From Lycium barbarum (taxonomy: Eukaryota; Streptophyta; Magnoliopsida; Solanales; Solanaceae): a DNA stretch of 64,000 nucleotides. Both the position numbers and the translations under genes were made by a program. This document shows positions 34,357-45,592 of the stretch, in pieces. Each line of letters starts with the position of its first letter. The stretch's first letter is position 1. The stretch spans positions 110,779,601 to 110,843,600 of the forward strand of contig NC_083339.1 in NCBI RefSeq assembly GCF_019175385.1, given 5' to 3'. Under the pieces are notes generated by a model. That model searched no databases. It was not told the DNA's origin and saw only the letters and a list, made by a program, of their open reading frames with translations.

Positions 34357-35785
34357 TGTTGACGTGCCACTTAATTCGTCACATTTGATGCTTTTTAATG
34401 GCGAGTTTTACTTGTTTTCAAGCAAATTTGTGTCTTTGTGATGTGTTTTTGATGTATTGAAGGTATTTAGTGTCCACATGGTGAAAGTCAGGGAATTATG
34501 TGAAAGGATCTGAAATAGAAGTGAAAAAAGAGAAGTTTGCTAAAGAGGAGGATCGACGGTACAAAAGACGGTCCATATATCATTTTACGGCCCATCAATT
34601 GTACCGTAAAACCATCATAGTGAGCCGTTCAAACTGAAGAAAATTCATGGCAAGCTTTACGGACTGTAGATTATTTTACTGTCCGTAAATTCCAGCATAT
34701 ATTAGTAATAGTCAACATCCCAACCTGAGGAAAATCTATGGCACAAATCTACGGACCGTAAATCAAATTATGGTTCGACAAAAGTAATCGTAGAACTAGA
34801 AGAGAAGTTGAACTTTACGGTGGAAATTGAAGATTTTACGGACTGTATACCATTTTACGGTCCGTATCTTGATCCAACGGGGGAAGTTTTGTAAAAATAT
34901 TTTCCACGTCTTGGACCATTATAAATACATAATGTAGAGTTTTTGTGGGTCATTCTTAGTCAAATTTTACTCTCTTTCTTCTTGGCATTAAATACTTTAT
35001 AGTTTTTGAACCTTTATTGGAGAAGATTACAACTTTCATCGTATTTATTCGATAGTAAGCATTAATGACTTCTTCAATGTCTTGTTTTGCATTATATATT
35101 ATGAGTAGCTAAATTTAATACTATGGTTGTGAACCCAATGATGGGTGTTTTGTGATTGGGTGTTTGTGATTGATATAGGCATAATGGGTTGTTAGGGTTT
35201 ACTTTTTTCTTTATTCTTCAATGTTAGTTGATGGTTGCAAACATTAACTTAAGCCATAAATCTTACGTTACTTGGGAAAATAAGTTAGGGTTTGGTACGG
35301 ATAAGTAACAAGAACTCGGGGCGTTAACTCTCGTTTAATAAATTCACTTAGGAATAAGAGGAATTTACTTCGCACATATTAACCGTTCTTCATATCAACT
35401 CTTTTATATTTGGAAAAATCATAAAGAGAAATACTCTCTAATTATTGGGAAATATTAGGAAGTCAATTAGAGGTTAAGTGCATTTGTACAACAATCCATT
35501 AGAATTATATCATATCATCACCCGTATCATTACACTTCATCTAAAAGGGGACAAAACCTTGGTTTCTTTATTCCAATTAATTACAATACAAGAAAAAAAG
35601 TTAGTACACAAAACACTCTTTTACAAAATCATCGGAATAGAAAATTAGACCACAAATAAGTACTCAACTACCTTAGTAACATTTTCACACCCTATTCCCT
35701 GTGGGATTCGACCCCAACCTAGTTGGTTACTATATTTTACAACGTTTGCTTTACGCCATTAAGTGGGTGTAATTTGAGTGCTTCA
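34357..35785 (+). repeat. Athila 3' LTR
   Basis: TGTTGACGTGCCAC ... TTTGAGTGCTTCA, 1429 bp, uninterrupted. It is co-linear with the 5' LTR pieces. It carries several TTTACGG/CCGTAAA palindromic words (34580-34870) and a TATAAATA box (TTATAAATACATAATG, about 34919-34934). Confidence 0.93.
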
Positions 35786-36545
35786 ATTCACACCAAGGAT
35801 TAATAAATTACGGATAACTAAATATTACCACTAAAAGGGAAAGAGAAGAGGAATAGACTTGCCCCCTCCCTCCCCACACAATAGGTGGCAACACTTAGCT
35901 GCCTACTAACTTTCTACCCTAACCCTTGACCTCAGAATCTTCCAATCTAAGATGTTCTCAAGCAGCTGAAGTTGTTTTATGTCCTGTCTAATTAACTCCT
36001 CTCAGTTATTCTTCGGCCTACCTCTACCTCTCCTAACTCCTGCTACAATCAACCTCTCACACCTCTTCTTCACATGCCCAAACCACCTCAACCTCGCTTC
36101 CCTCATTTTGACTGCCACTGATGCCACTCCCACCTTCTCACGTTTAAATTTGTTCCTAATTATATCTCTCTGAGTAGGCCCACATGTCCATATGAGTATC
36201 CTCATCTCCGCTACCTTCATCTTTTGAATGTGGACATTCTTGACCGTCCAACACTCTTCCCCATACAACAATGCTGGTCTAACTACCACTTTGTAGAACT
36301 TACCTTTAAGACTTGGTGACACACTCTTATCGCACAGTAACCCTGAGGCAAGCCTCCAATTTACCCACCACATTACAATGCGATATGCGACATCATCGTT
36401 AATTTCCCCGTCTTCCTGAATTACGAACCCAAGATACTTGTAGCTTCCTCTCTTAGGTATGATTTGTTCTTCTCTTGGGTATGATTTGTTCCTCTATCTT
36501 CACTTCTACCTCTGTTTCATGCACTACACCACTGAACTTTCACTC
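35786..36545 (-). pseudogene. RTE-type LINE, 3' end of reverse transcriptase
   Basis: Minus strand: KLIEWKFSGVVHE, VEVKIEEQIIPR, SYKYLGFVIQEDGEINDDVA, RLASGLLCDKSVSPSLKGKF, YKVVVRPALLYGEECWTVKN, HIQKMKVAEMRIL, REARLRWFGHVKKR and RGRGRPK. This order is the RT thumb/C-terminal part of Solanaceae RTE LINEs. The 5' end is truncated near 36545. A 22-bp tandem duplication (TCTTxGGTATGATTTGTTC, about 36450-36493) adds an extra IIP repeat. The Athila 3' LTR abuts its 3' side; the tail is probably 9283-9511. Confidence 0.88.
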
Positions 36546-37117
36546 AATCAGTTTTGATGCAATATAAAAGAAGAAAGGTGGCCAAAATGACAATTTCATT
36601 GTGAAACCATGGAGAGTTCCGTGGAATTACCAGTTGGTGTAGAAGAAGTAGATATTGCACGAGGTAATAATGGCCACTCGTAAACATCGTGCTTAGACTT
36701 TCCCACTACCACAAGCTTCCTTGTGCAATAATCCTTTGCAACAATTGAAAAAGGTGAGAGTTCAAGAATAACATTAGTCGATGAGTATAATTGATGAACA
36801 TAGATAAGATTCTTTTTCATTCGAGAGACACAAAGAACATTATTACGATATAAAGGCCTTGAGAAAGAAGGTAAAGAAGTAGAGCCAGAATGTGCCATTG
36901 CCAAAATTTTACCATCACCCAACATCAGATCTTCACACTATCAAAGTCAGAATTTATTAATATATTTTGAGGATCTGCTGTCACATGGTGAGATGAACCA
37001 GAGTCTACCAACAAATTAAAATTATTTTGGTTGGCGATTTGAGCAAAATTTTCTCTCGGAGGAGCCCTTGTGTTTCCAGCAATGGAGGAACTCGAGCCAC
37101 ACATTACAAAAGGCTTA
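36546..37117 (-). pseudogene. Copia protease and GAG-pre-integrase region
   Basis: Minus strand from 37117: CGSSSSIAGNTRAPPRENFA, NFNLLVDSGSSHHVTADPQN with the protease active-site DSG, then MLGDGKILAMAHSGSTSLPS, YRNNVLCVSRMKKNLIYVHQ and SKHDVYEWPLLP (GAG-pre-integrase domain). It is the upstream continuation of the copia pol at 8600-9282, separated by the LINE/Athila insertion, and is cut on its other side by the Ogre LTR at 37118. One stop lies between the protease and the next block. Confidence 0.88.
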
Positions 37118-38561
37118 TGTTATGGTTCACATTTCGCGGGCCGGTTTAGCGCTCGGAAAGCTACTTCGAATTTGTTGGTGCTCTGTCAAACTTTGTTTGA
37201 AAAGAGTCGCCACCTAATTTTTGGGAAATTAGGAAAACCGAGTTGAAAGGTTTATTCAAATATCGGGAAAAATCCTTTGTAATCCAAAGTTATAGGTAAG
37301 GGTTCTGGTGATCCCCTACGGAAGGTATTAGGCACCCTAGTATTAAGGATCCGTACTGTACAGTTGACCTTCGAATTTCAATGTGTGGTTGTTTGCATGA
37401 ATTGTTTATTTTGTGTTTATTCCAGTATTTAAAAATATGTCATATATTGCATATCATTTAATTTTGAAAAAGAATTGAATATATCTCCCATATATATGGG
37501 ATATTTAGGTTCGGATTTATAATATCCGATGAATAATTTCCTTTTATATATAAGGATAGTATATTTTGTCTATAAAAGGTATAACAATTATTTCGTTTTA
37601 AGTGCAATTTTGTTCATGTATCATCCCATACTTGGTTTCGGGTTAATCCGTTTAACACGTTTAACCGCCCTTCCTAATACCTTTATAATTACGAATGGAC
37701 TTCAACGTATCTTAACTCATATAAGGGTTTTACTCTTTATTATTATACACACATGTAAAACTGATTTTTATCTTCGAATTTGGGCTTAAGGCCCGATCCG
37801 TTTTTTAAATAAAGAAATTGTATTTTTTTGGGTATAGCTCAAGTCTCATTTACAAATTGTTTTTCCCTTTTGAATCAGAAAAGTATTAGCCCAAAAATTC
37901 TTAATTCTTCTTGTTATTGGGCTTGGCCCAAAAATGCTTATTTGCCTTTTTTCGTTTGGATCCAAAAACTTAGTTGATACAAGAAAAGGAAGGTATATGT
38001 CTCTTATTTATAATTTTCTGATCTACTTTTGAAGATAGAAAATATTATAGTGCTTAAGGTTTCAAATTTCCTTTTAATTTTTCTTATAAAAAAGGATCCA
38101 TTGTCTTTCGATTTTTTATCTTGAGAGTTTGTTTATACTAAGTTCGTGTTTTGATAATTTATTTTGGGGACCTAAAGTCAACTGAACGACATAAGCACCG
38201 TTGTCCTAAGACGACTAGTTCATACAATATGGATTTCAATAGACATAAGAGTTTCAAAAGTGTTTACATGCATAAATACAACAAATTATAACATGAAGAA
38301 AGCATGAATAATTAAATAAGAGATAGGGGAAGGCTAAGGGGGTACCAAGCCCCTAGTTGGCCATTTTCACCCATGGCTGGGCCTTTAACGCGTTTAATAT
38401 ATTAGCTTCCATCTTTGTGTTCACCGGACCCGAAAATGCGAAAGAATTACCTATTGGGACTTGGCCCAACAGGCTAGCTGGACTCGACCCGAATGGCCAT
38501 GCAGTGGAGGAGGAAAAAGAAGAAGGACCAGGTTAGTTTCAATCTATTGAACTTCTCAAAT

Positions 38562-38566
<5 letters not shown>

Positions 38567-38632
<66 letters not shown>
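38567..38632. repeat. (TA)n microsatellite in Ogre LTR
   Basis: About 33 TA units. The matching site in the other LTR (63114-63162) has about 24, so it has changed length since insertion. Confidence 0.95.
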
Positions 38633-38637
<5 letters not shown>

Positions 38638-41099
38638 CACAAGTAAAACAGTACATATACACACATATAAACTACTGGACTTTAGCAGTCGAAGATCAAA
38701 TATAGAAGAAAAGTACTCGAGCCCTTTTAATTCCTACTTTGGGATAAGTGGGATTTCTACCACTTCTCTTTATGAAGTTAAATTGGGCAAGGCCCATCTA
38801 CCTTCCAAATAGCGGCCCAGTTGAGAGTTAAGGCTAAATGTAACATTCCTTCCTTTTACTTACTAGATGTATATACCTTATGTATATTTAACCTTAAAAC
38901 CATAAATCTTACACCTATGATTTAGTTAACCACTTGATAAGTCTTTCCAATTTTAAATAAAAATTTCCAATTCAAACCAAGGACATTTTATACTCAAACT
39001 AATAAGTTAAACACTGGACAAACAGTTTCACTACAAGCCCATACACAGCCTCAACTTGATGGACAACCCACTTGGCTATTATGCCATATTAGATCAACAT
39101 TTACTTACAGACTAAGCTAAAATAGTATCAATACAGAGTAAGATATTACATGTTAAACATATTGACATCAAGATCATAGAGAGGCTTAGGAATCAAAACC
39201 TGATCACAAAGCAGGTTGAAATTTCAACTATAAGCAAGAACAGTATAAAGGAAGCAAGAATTGGTAGGCTCAAGCAATCACAAATGACATAGTAATAATT
39301 ATTTGGGCGTCAATTGGCTCAAAAAGGATGATAGAGAACACATAAATGAGGAGTAAGGTTCACGTACACCAGACCTTAAATGAGATTCAAACCTAGGCCC
39401 TTTTTAAACTTTAACAGATTTTCAAGAAGAGGGGAACAAGCACAGGGTCCAAACAAGTCTTATGACTCCTATGGTCTAGCATTTGGTTCAAAATCTTACT
39501 TAGCACCAAGACTTCAACTTGACTAATTATTTCCTAATCTCCAGAAAATTAATGACATCAAATGGACAAGTACATCTTCTACCTTCAACAGGCTCACTTA
39601 AACACTTAATAGATTCATTTTAGCCCCATACTTTGACTCAATGATGAAGTTTAAGGGCCAAGTATGTTCATTTGGCAAGCATGCCCCCATGGACACCTAA
39701 AGTGTGCCATGATACCTCTTATTTGAAGGAAAGGTATGGTGAACCAAGTTGAACTTGGTTCTTCCTCATCCTCTCTTTAAGGTATCTTTTAAAAGGCTTC
39801 TTGATATCAAGTGGTTCATGGATTACTCTTGGACACTTGTGACTCCTCAAACAACATCTTTAAGTCAACTCCAACCAAATGCTCAACTGGCAATGACACA
39901 GGTTGATATTTTATTCAACTTGACCTAGTATTCTAGTTATGAAGCTATTCTTACCTCCCTTTTAATCATATCAGGACCTGGACATACCTATACATCTTAT
40001 TTTAAGACTAGTTTACATGTGAAACAGAACAGGACAGAGCCAAGAAACAACATACTTCAATTCTAAAAGAAGGTCAAACATCATTATTAGTTTTGTTCTC
40101 ATCCATGATCAATATGTGCTTAACATCTGGTCACAACCTTTATAAAATGGTTTAAATAGTGTACATAACAAACTTGGACAGATTCAAATCACACTTAGTA
40201 ATCCTATTTTCATCATATTTAAGGCCTGTAACTAGTAAACTTCACTCAACTAATAATATCAATCCTTTTAGAAGTGAAAACAACACCACCAGAGATCTAT
40301 TTAAACTAATACTATTAAGGTTCATGATCATACATTAGCATATCAGGCATCTTGGTGATTAAGCAGCGATCTAGGCCTTTTTTTTAAAAGGTCATTTAGA
40401 CTACAATATTCAAACATAATGCTAACTAAGCACATTAACAAAACTGCAGTAGTTAAACTATTCTAAACACACGTGAAATTAACACCAAACAAGAAAAAAG
40501 CAATAAAAGACAGAAGATTACCTTTTTTATGTGCGGCCGTGAAAAAGATTGAATTTGGAGCCCTAGTGCTTCCAATCGTCGAACTCAGCCAAACACAAGA
40601 AAGAAAATTAGAATTTTTGAACTAGAAAACCTAACCCTTAAACAACTAAGTATAAAATTTTGACTAAGGCAGCTAGAACTCGAGTGGGAACTCTGATTTT
40701 AAGCTTTTGCCTATGCTTGAGTGTTCAAGACTTGTTCTAATTGTGAAGGTTGCTATGAAAAAACATAAAACCAATGATGTGGTACAAGATGGGATTCTCA
40801 GAAATAAACACTCAATACACGAAATCAACGCTTAGGATTTAAAGATAACAAGCATATACGTTTAGATCTGACCCACTATAGGAAGATCCGAGCCAACCTC
40901 TTAGGAACCAATGAAAACACAAAAAATTGAATTGTTTGACTTGAAAATTAAAAGAAAAGCAAAAGGGGAAAGGACTAGTATCGTGTTTGGAGTGAAGTGA
41001 AGCTAAATATTGATTGTTGTATGAGAATAGTTGTACAAAAATTGATGAAAGCCTACGAGTTCTGAATGGTTTCCATTTTTGGCATGGAGAGATAAGAGG

Positions 41100-41135
41100 A
41101 ACCCTAGGCAGCGCCTAGGGTTCTCATGAGAAGGG

Positions 41136-41178
<43 letters not shown>
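41100..41178 (-). promoter_or_regulatory. Hairpin and (CT)n tract in Ogre LTR leader
   Basis: On the transcribed strand a CT run (41178-41139) is followed by the perfect inverted repeat AACCCTAGGC-AGC-GCCTAGGGTT (41100-41122). A TATA-like run lies upstream (minus strand) near 41320-41334. CT-rich leaders after a TATA box are common in plant promoters; a transcription start here is inference. Confidence 0.5.
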
Positions 41179-41182
<4 letters not shown>

Positions 41183-42845
41183 GTGCGGTGGAAAATGAGA
41201 AATGAGGGAAATGTCATTCACTTTTCCCCCTTATTGCTATTGTCCGATGGGTGGGGTCAGTCCACTTAGTGGATTGGGCATGGTCCACTATTTCAGGGAA
41301 AAGAAAAGGGTCCCTATACATGTATATATACGAATATACGCACCTAAATAGTAGAGGTGGGTAAATTAAATAACTGAAAAATTCTAAAATATCGATTATT
41401 AATCATATTATGGTAAATAAAACACAATTAGACTTTTAATTAATTTTAAAACACGACTAATTGTGTAGACAAACTTAATTTGCAAATATAACCTCAATTG
41501 GTTTTAAATCCAATTTGATCATTTCAATTATAGCCCTATTTGGCCTATTTAGACAATTAAAACTAAATTACAATAATGACTTTAATCAATTTGGGCCAAA
41601 TGAATTTGGCTATTTCAGTTACGGCTATTAAAAGTCTAATTTTGTTGCCTTAAACCATGAATTGGCTAATTCGATTGTGGCTGTAATATAAACAATTAAA
41701 TAATTAAAAATAAATCAATGTGCAATAATGCCCCTCTAATTGACTCATTATCCTAATTAAATACTAGAAACAAATTATGATTAATTATGGAAAATTATGC
41801 AAATATGAAAAATCAAAGATTGAGGGGTAAAATGATCTATTCTTTTAATTACTCAAACTCCTTGCATTAAAGGGAGTAATGTATTTGCTAATTTGATTTT
41901 TGACAATTTAAACAATTAAATAAATGATTATTTTTAAATTGCTTTTCTTTGAGTAAATCTAACGAATATCTCATAAATGTCATAAAATATACCAATTAAT
42001 TTTCAAATGAATTATAATATTATTGAAATTATTTTACCAATTTAAAGGGGTGAATATTGACCCAAATAATTTTATAAAAATCACTCTGACCCTTTTAAAT
42101 GGATGATTCACTTTGTTTGTCATCCAAGGACTTTGAGTAATTAAAATAAATTATGGGAGGTAAAAAATTAGGTCTTAAAAACTGCCCTTTCAGTTTTTGG
42201 GGATGGCGGGACCATCCCTGAGTAATGAAATTTGATTAATCCTAATTTTTGATTGACCCGATTCGCTCTACTTATGATTGCAGTTTTCAAATATATGGCC
42301 GGACCCTAGTTTTTGGGTTTCCTACATTTCTCGGACTGTATAAGAATTCAGGCCACTTGTAATTCGACTCAACTATGGACTTTAAGTGATTTGGAAGGAA
42401 AGTCCTGAGATCGCCCGCATTGTGACTGAGATTTCTCTGAATTACTGTTAGAGTGTGACCGAATCTCTGGTCTTGAGCCTGCCTACATATCCTTGGTCTC
42501 TGGGAATCAGGTCACATGTAGTTTGACTTGCTTGAGAAGAGTATGCCCCTTTTGTAGGAATACCTTCGGATTCCCGGTGTGTATCCGACCGATCGTGATT
42601 TTTAGTAAAGAAAATAAATGTCAAACTAAATTATAGCAGAGTCTGAGATTGGATGGCTTCCAAATCCTAGCCGAAGAGCTTGACTCTCGTGGGCACTTTA
42701 TCTTGATTGGCTGCGTAAGAAAAAGTTCCACGTTTGCTCCACAATTTACCTGGGTCTGGTTCCGCAAGCTGGCTTTTTTCTGGTGGCTATGTACCTATTT
42801 CATGAATTTGACAGTATTGTAGATATGCTTCATGGTATTTGAATA

Positions 42846-43188
42846 AATGGCCCTTTTGGCTATTTGACTAAATGGTCCTTTTGGCTATTTGAATGAATGG
42901 CCCTTTTGGATTTTTGATATGAATGACCCTTTTGGCTGTTTGAATGAATGGCCCTTTGGCTGTTTGATATGAATGAATGGCCCTTTTGGCTGTTTGAATA
43001 AATGGCCCTTTTGGCTATTTGATATGAACGGTCCTTTTGGCTGTTTGAATGAATGACCCTTTTGGTTGTTTGATATGAATGGCCCTTTTGGCATTTTGAA
43101 TGAGTGAATGTCCCTTTTGGCAATTTAAATGAATGAATGGCCCTTTTGGCAATTTAAATGAATGAATGGCTCTTTTTGCATGCAGATG
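42846..43188. repeat. Minisatellite in Ogre 3' UTR
   Basis: About a dozen imperfect units of GAATGAATGGCCCTTTTGGC plus TATTT/TGTTT/AATTT, unit length about 24-34 bases. It is open in more than one frame on the minus strand because of the repetition (KGHSFKQPKGPF-like peptides), not because it codes. Confidence 0.93.
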
Positions 43189-43520
43189 ACAGATATGGCC
43201 CTTGCGGCTGGATAGTCTTTGTTTCATTCATTGTATTGGTTGCGGCCCTCGTGGTCGGATATGCCCCTTTAATTTTGTCATGACCCTTTTGGTCGAATGC
43301 GTCTTTATGCTCATCCACTACGACCCTTTTGGCCTGATATGTCTTTATCATTTGCTTTTTGTGTCACCTTCGTGGTCAGATGTCTTCATCATTCATTCTT
43401 TGTATGTCCTTTTTGGTCGGATATGTCTTTATCGTTCGTTCTTTGTATGACCCTTTTGGTTGAATATGTCTTTATCATTCATTCCTTGTATGACCCTTTT
43501 GGTTGTTTGACGTCTGGTTG
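43189..43520. repeat. Diverged extension of the minisatellite
   Basis: Units of the type TATGACCCTTTTGGTCGGATATGTCTTTATCATTCATTCTTTG, about 45-60 bases long, repeat about six times and share the CCCTTTTGG core with the neighbouring array. Confidence 0.85.
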
Positions 43521-43864
43521 AATTTGCCCTTCATCTTGTAGCGGGTAAGCCGACTGATGACCTATCTACCTTCCTGTTTAAAAACCTGTATTCACAGAAA
43601 AATTGTTAGTTTCCTAAAAGACTAATCAGTGTCATTGTTCTCCCATCTGGTGGCTTCTTTTGATGCTCCTTTGAATCCTTTTGGACTCGGTATTTCGAGA
43701 GATGGCTTTAGAGCGAACTTTTACTAATTTTGAAAAATCTAGAAGTAAAGTTATAAAATGCGCATTGTTTTCTTTGAAAATCTTTGTTTCTTTTAGATGT
43801 CATGACATGTGTTTTTCAAACGACGTCTTCCGATCTTCCAAGAGGTCCCGTTGTTGAGTCCTGA

Positions 43865-44073
43865 ACTGGGGAATTTTTGAGATTCTTCTAAAAAATTTTG
43901 CCCCAGTTTCAAGTCTTGCTCTGATTAACCCTTGTATCATCGCATCATAAAGGAATTTTTTGGAGGTTTCCTAAAAAATTCTGCCCCGGTGTATGGTCTG
44001 GGTTCGTCATCTCCTTTGTTGGTTGCTTCTGATGGGAATTTTTTAGGAAACCTCAAAAATTCTGCCCCGGTGT
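43865..44073. repeat. Three hairpin modules near Ogre 3' end
   Basis: Three units at 43865-43907, 43951-43992 and 44034-44073, each with GGAATTTTT, a short turn, AAAAATT and TGCCCCRGT. The first has perfect outer arms ACTGGGG/CCCCAGT. Spacing is about 83-86 bases. Confidence 0.7.
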
Positions 44074-44439
44074 AGGGTCGATGTTGGCTGACTCTTGTAT
44101 TCTGATCTTGTTGATTTCTCTCGACTTCGTGTCTCTGAGGTTTCCTAAGGTTTTCTTGTGTTTTTCTTTTGTGACGACCGAGCTCAAAAGCGCCTACGTA
44201 CCCTGTCGTAGCAGGAAATCAGTTCGAACATAGTTCAGAATAAAGTAATTAAGTTTTGGTTTTTACTAATAATGTGACCGGGTCCGATATGGACTGCCTA
44301 CGTATCCCACTGTGGGGAAGTCAGGTCACTGTGTAGTTCGTTACATAGATGATTGTTTTCCCCTTATCTAAAAAATGCGATTACAAGCAAAAGTATGATT
44401 ATAGGGAAATGACAATGCGATTACAAGCAAATGGAAATC

Positions 44440-45528
44440 CTAAACGTAGTATCTTTTAAGTGCATCTGCATTGATAGCTTTGGGCCACTCTTGTCTGTCC
44501 ATTTCGGCTTGGACTACCGCTCCTCCTGAAAGCACCTTTCTGACCATGTATGGTCCTTGCCAAATTGGTGTAAATTTGCCCTTGTACTCTTCTTGATGAG
44601 GGAAGATTCGCTTGAGTACGAGCTGTCCAATTTGAAAGAGCCTTGCTTCGAACCGTTTGTTGAAAGCTCGAGACATTCTTTATCTCTATATTTGTCCGTA
44701 ACATATTGCCACCATTCTCTTTTCGTCAATCATGGCCAATTGCTCATAGAGATTTTCGACCCATTTTGTATCATTCAGTTCTGCTTCTTGGATGATCCTC
44801 AATGATGGGATTTCTACTTCTGCGGGTATGACCGCTTCTGTACCGTAGACAAGGAGATATGGGGTTGCCCCGGTAGATTTCTGGGTGGTCGTTCTATATC
44901 CCAACAAAGCATAGGGAAACTGCACGTGCCAATTCTTGTAATTGTCAATCATTTTTCACAAAATTCTTTGGATGTTCTTGTTGGCCGCCTCTGCAGCTCC
45001 ATTCGTCTGTGGCCGGTAGGCGGTAATGTTCCTGCGAGTTATCTTAAATTGTTCACAGATGTCTTTCATCAGATGCCGGTTCAGATTGGCTCAATTTCCC
45101 ATGATGATGAACTTGGGCACAACGAAGCGACATATGAGATTGTATTTTAAGAAGTCAGCCATGACTTTCTTAGTTACTGACTTATGAGAAGTTGCCTCAA
45201 CCCATTTGGTGAAGTAGTTAATGGCAACCAAGATGAAGCGATGTCCATTGGAAGCTGGTGGCTCGATGGGTCTGATGGCGACTATTTCCCATGCCACAAA
45301 TGACGAAGGTGAGCTCATTACATGTAGTTCTTTTGGAGGGACCTTGATTAGGTCTCCATGTAATTGATGGCATTTTTGCACGAATTTGTAGGAATCGTGC
45401 TCCATGGTCATCCTGTAGTATCCTGTCCTCAATAACTTCTTGGCCAGGACAAATCCATTCATGTGAGGTTCGCACGTCCTGCGTGTACCTCTTTCAGCAA
45501 TATTGTGGTCTCTTCGACGTCCACACAT
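44440..45528 (-). pseudogene. Ogre integrase
   Basis: Minus strand: EPHMNGFVLAKKLLRTGYYR, KFVQKCHQLHGDLIKVP (zinc region; the second CxxC Cys is lost), ASNGHRFILVAINYFTKWVE, then after frame breaks NYKNWHVQFPYALLGYRTT, TGATPYLLVYGTEAVIPAEV and IWQGPYMVRKVLSGGAVV, ending NADALKRYYV. The first catalytic Asp (usual GMDVIGP) reads EIVAIRP and the second (usual TDNG) is also lost. Confidence 0.9.
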
Positions 45529-45592
45529 TTGAGTAACCCGAGGTCGGGTGTCTTTTTGTACAACACTTCTTTGTTTAGGAAGAAACCATTGG

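Larger units (their letters stand above)
9512..35785 (+). mobile_element. Athila-type gypsy retrotransposon with five nested insertions
   Basis: Two LTRs in direct orientation, a tRNA-Asp-type primer site, gag-protease-RT-RNase H-integrase in Athila order with an FMDDF RT box, then a downstream ORF and a PPT. The span is 26.3 kb, but removing the CACTA element, four solo LTRs and their duplications leaves about 13.8 kb, near the usual Athila size. Coding parts carry many stops and frameshifts. No clear 5-bp target duplication is seen (GTAAC left, ATTCA right), so one end may be mutated. It lies inside an RTE LINE. Confidence 0.9.
37118..42181 (-). repeat. Ogre 3' LTR
   Basis: It starts (plus strand) TGTTATGGTTCACATTTCGC and aligns with the right LTR from 61681 to the window end, which corresponds to about 39494. 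The inner end near 42181 is inferred from GGGAGGTAAAAAATTAGGTC followed by CTGCCCTTTCAG, similar to the end of the inner element's LTR and its purine tract. It holds a (TA)n run at 38567-38632. Confidence 0.8.
42182..44436 (-). other. Ogre 3' untranslated region
   Basis: About 2.25 kb of non-coding sequence between the integrase stop and the 3' LTR. It contains repeated CCTACGTATCC modules (42298-42372, 42454-42528, 44192-44245, 44274-44343), a minisatellite (42846-43188 with a decayed extension to 43520) and three hairpin modules (43865-44073). The last bases (AACTGCCCTTTCAG, read as CTGAAAGGGCAGTT) are the likely polypurine tract. Confidence 0.75.

Noticed and set aside
42846..43188. A repetitive protein (KGHSFKQPKGPF repeats) or a CRISPR-like array
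   Set aside because: The DNA is a plain tandem repeat, open in more than one frame only because of repetition, with no unique spacers, and it lies in a retrotransposon 3' UTR of a plant.
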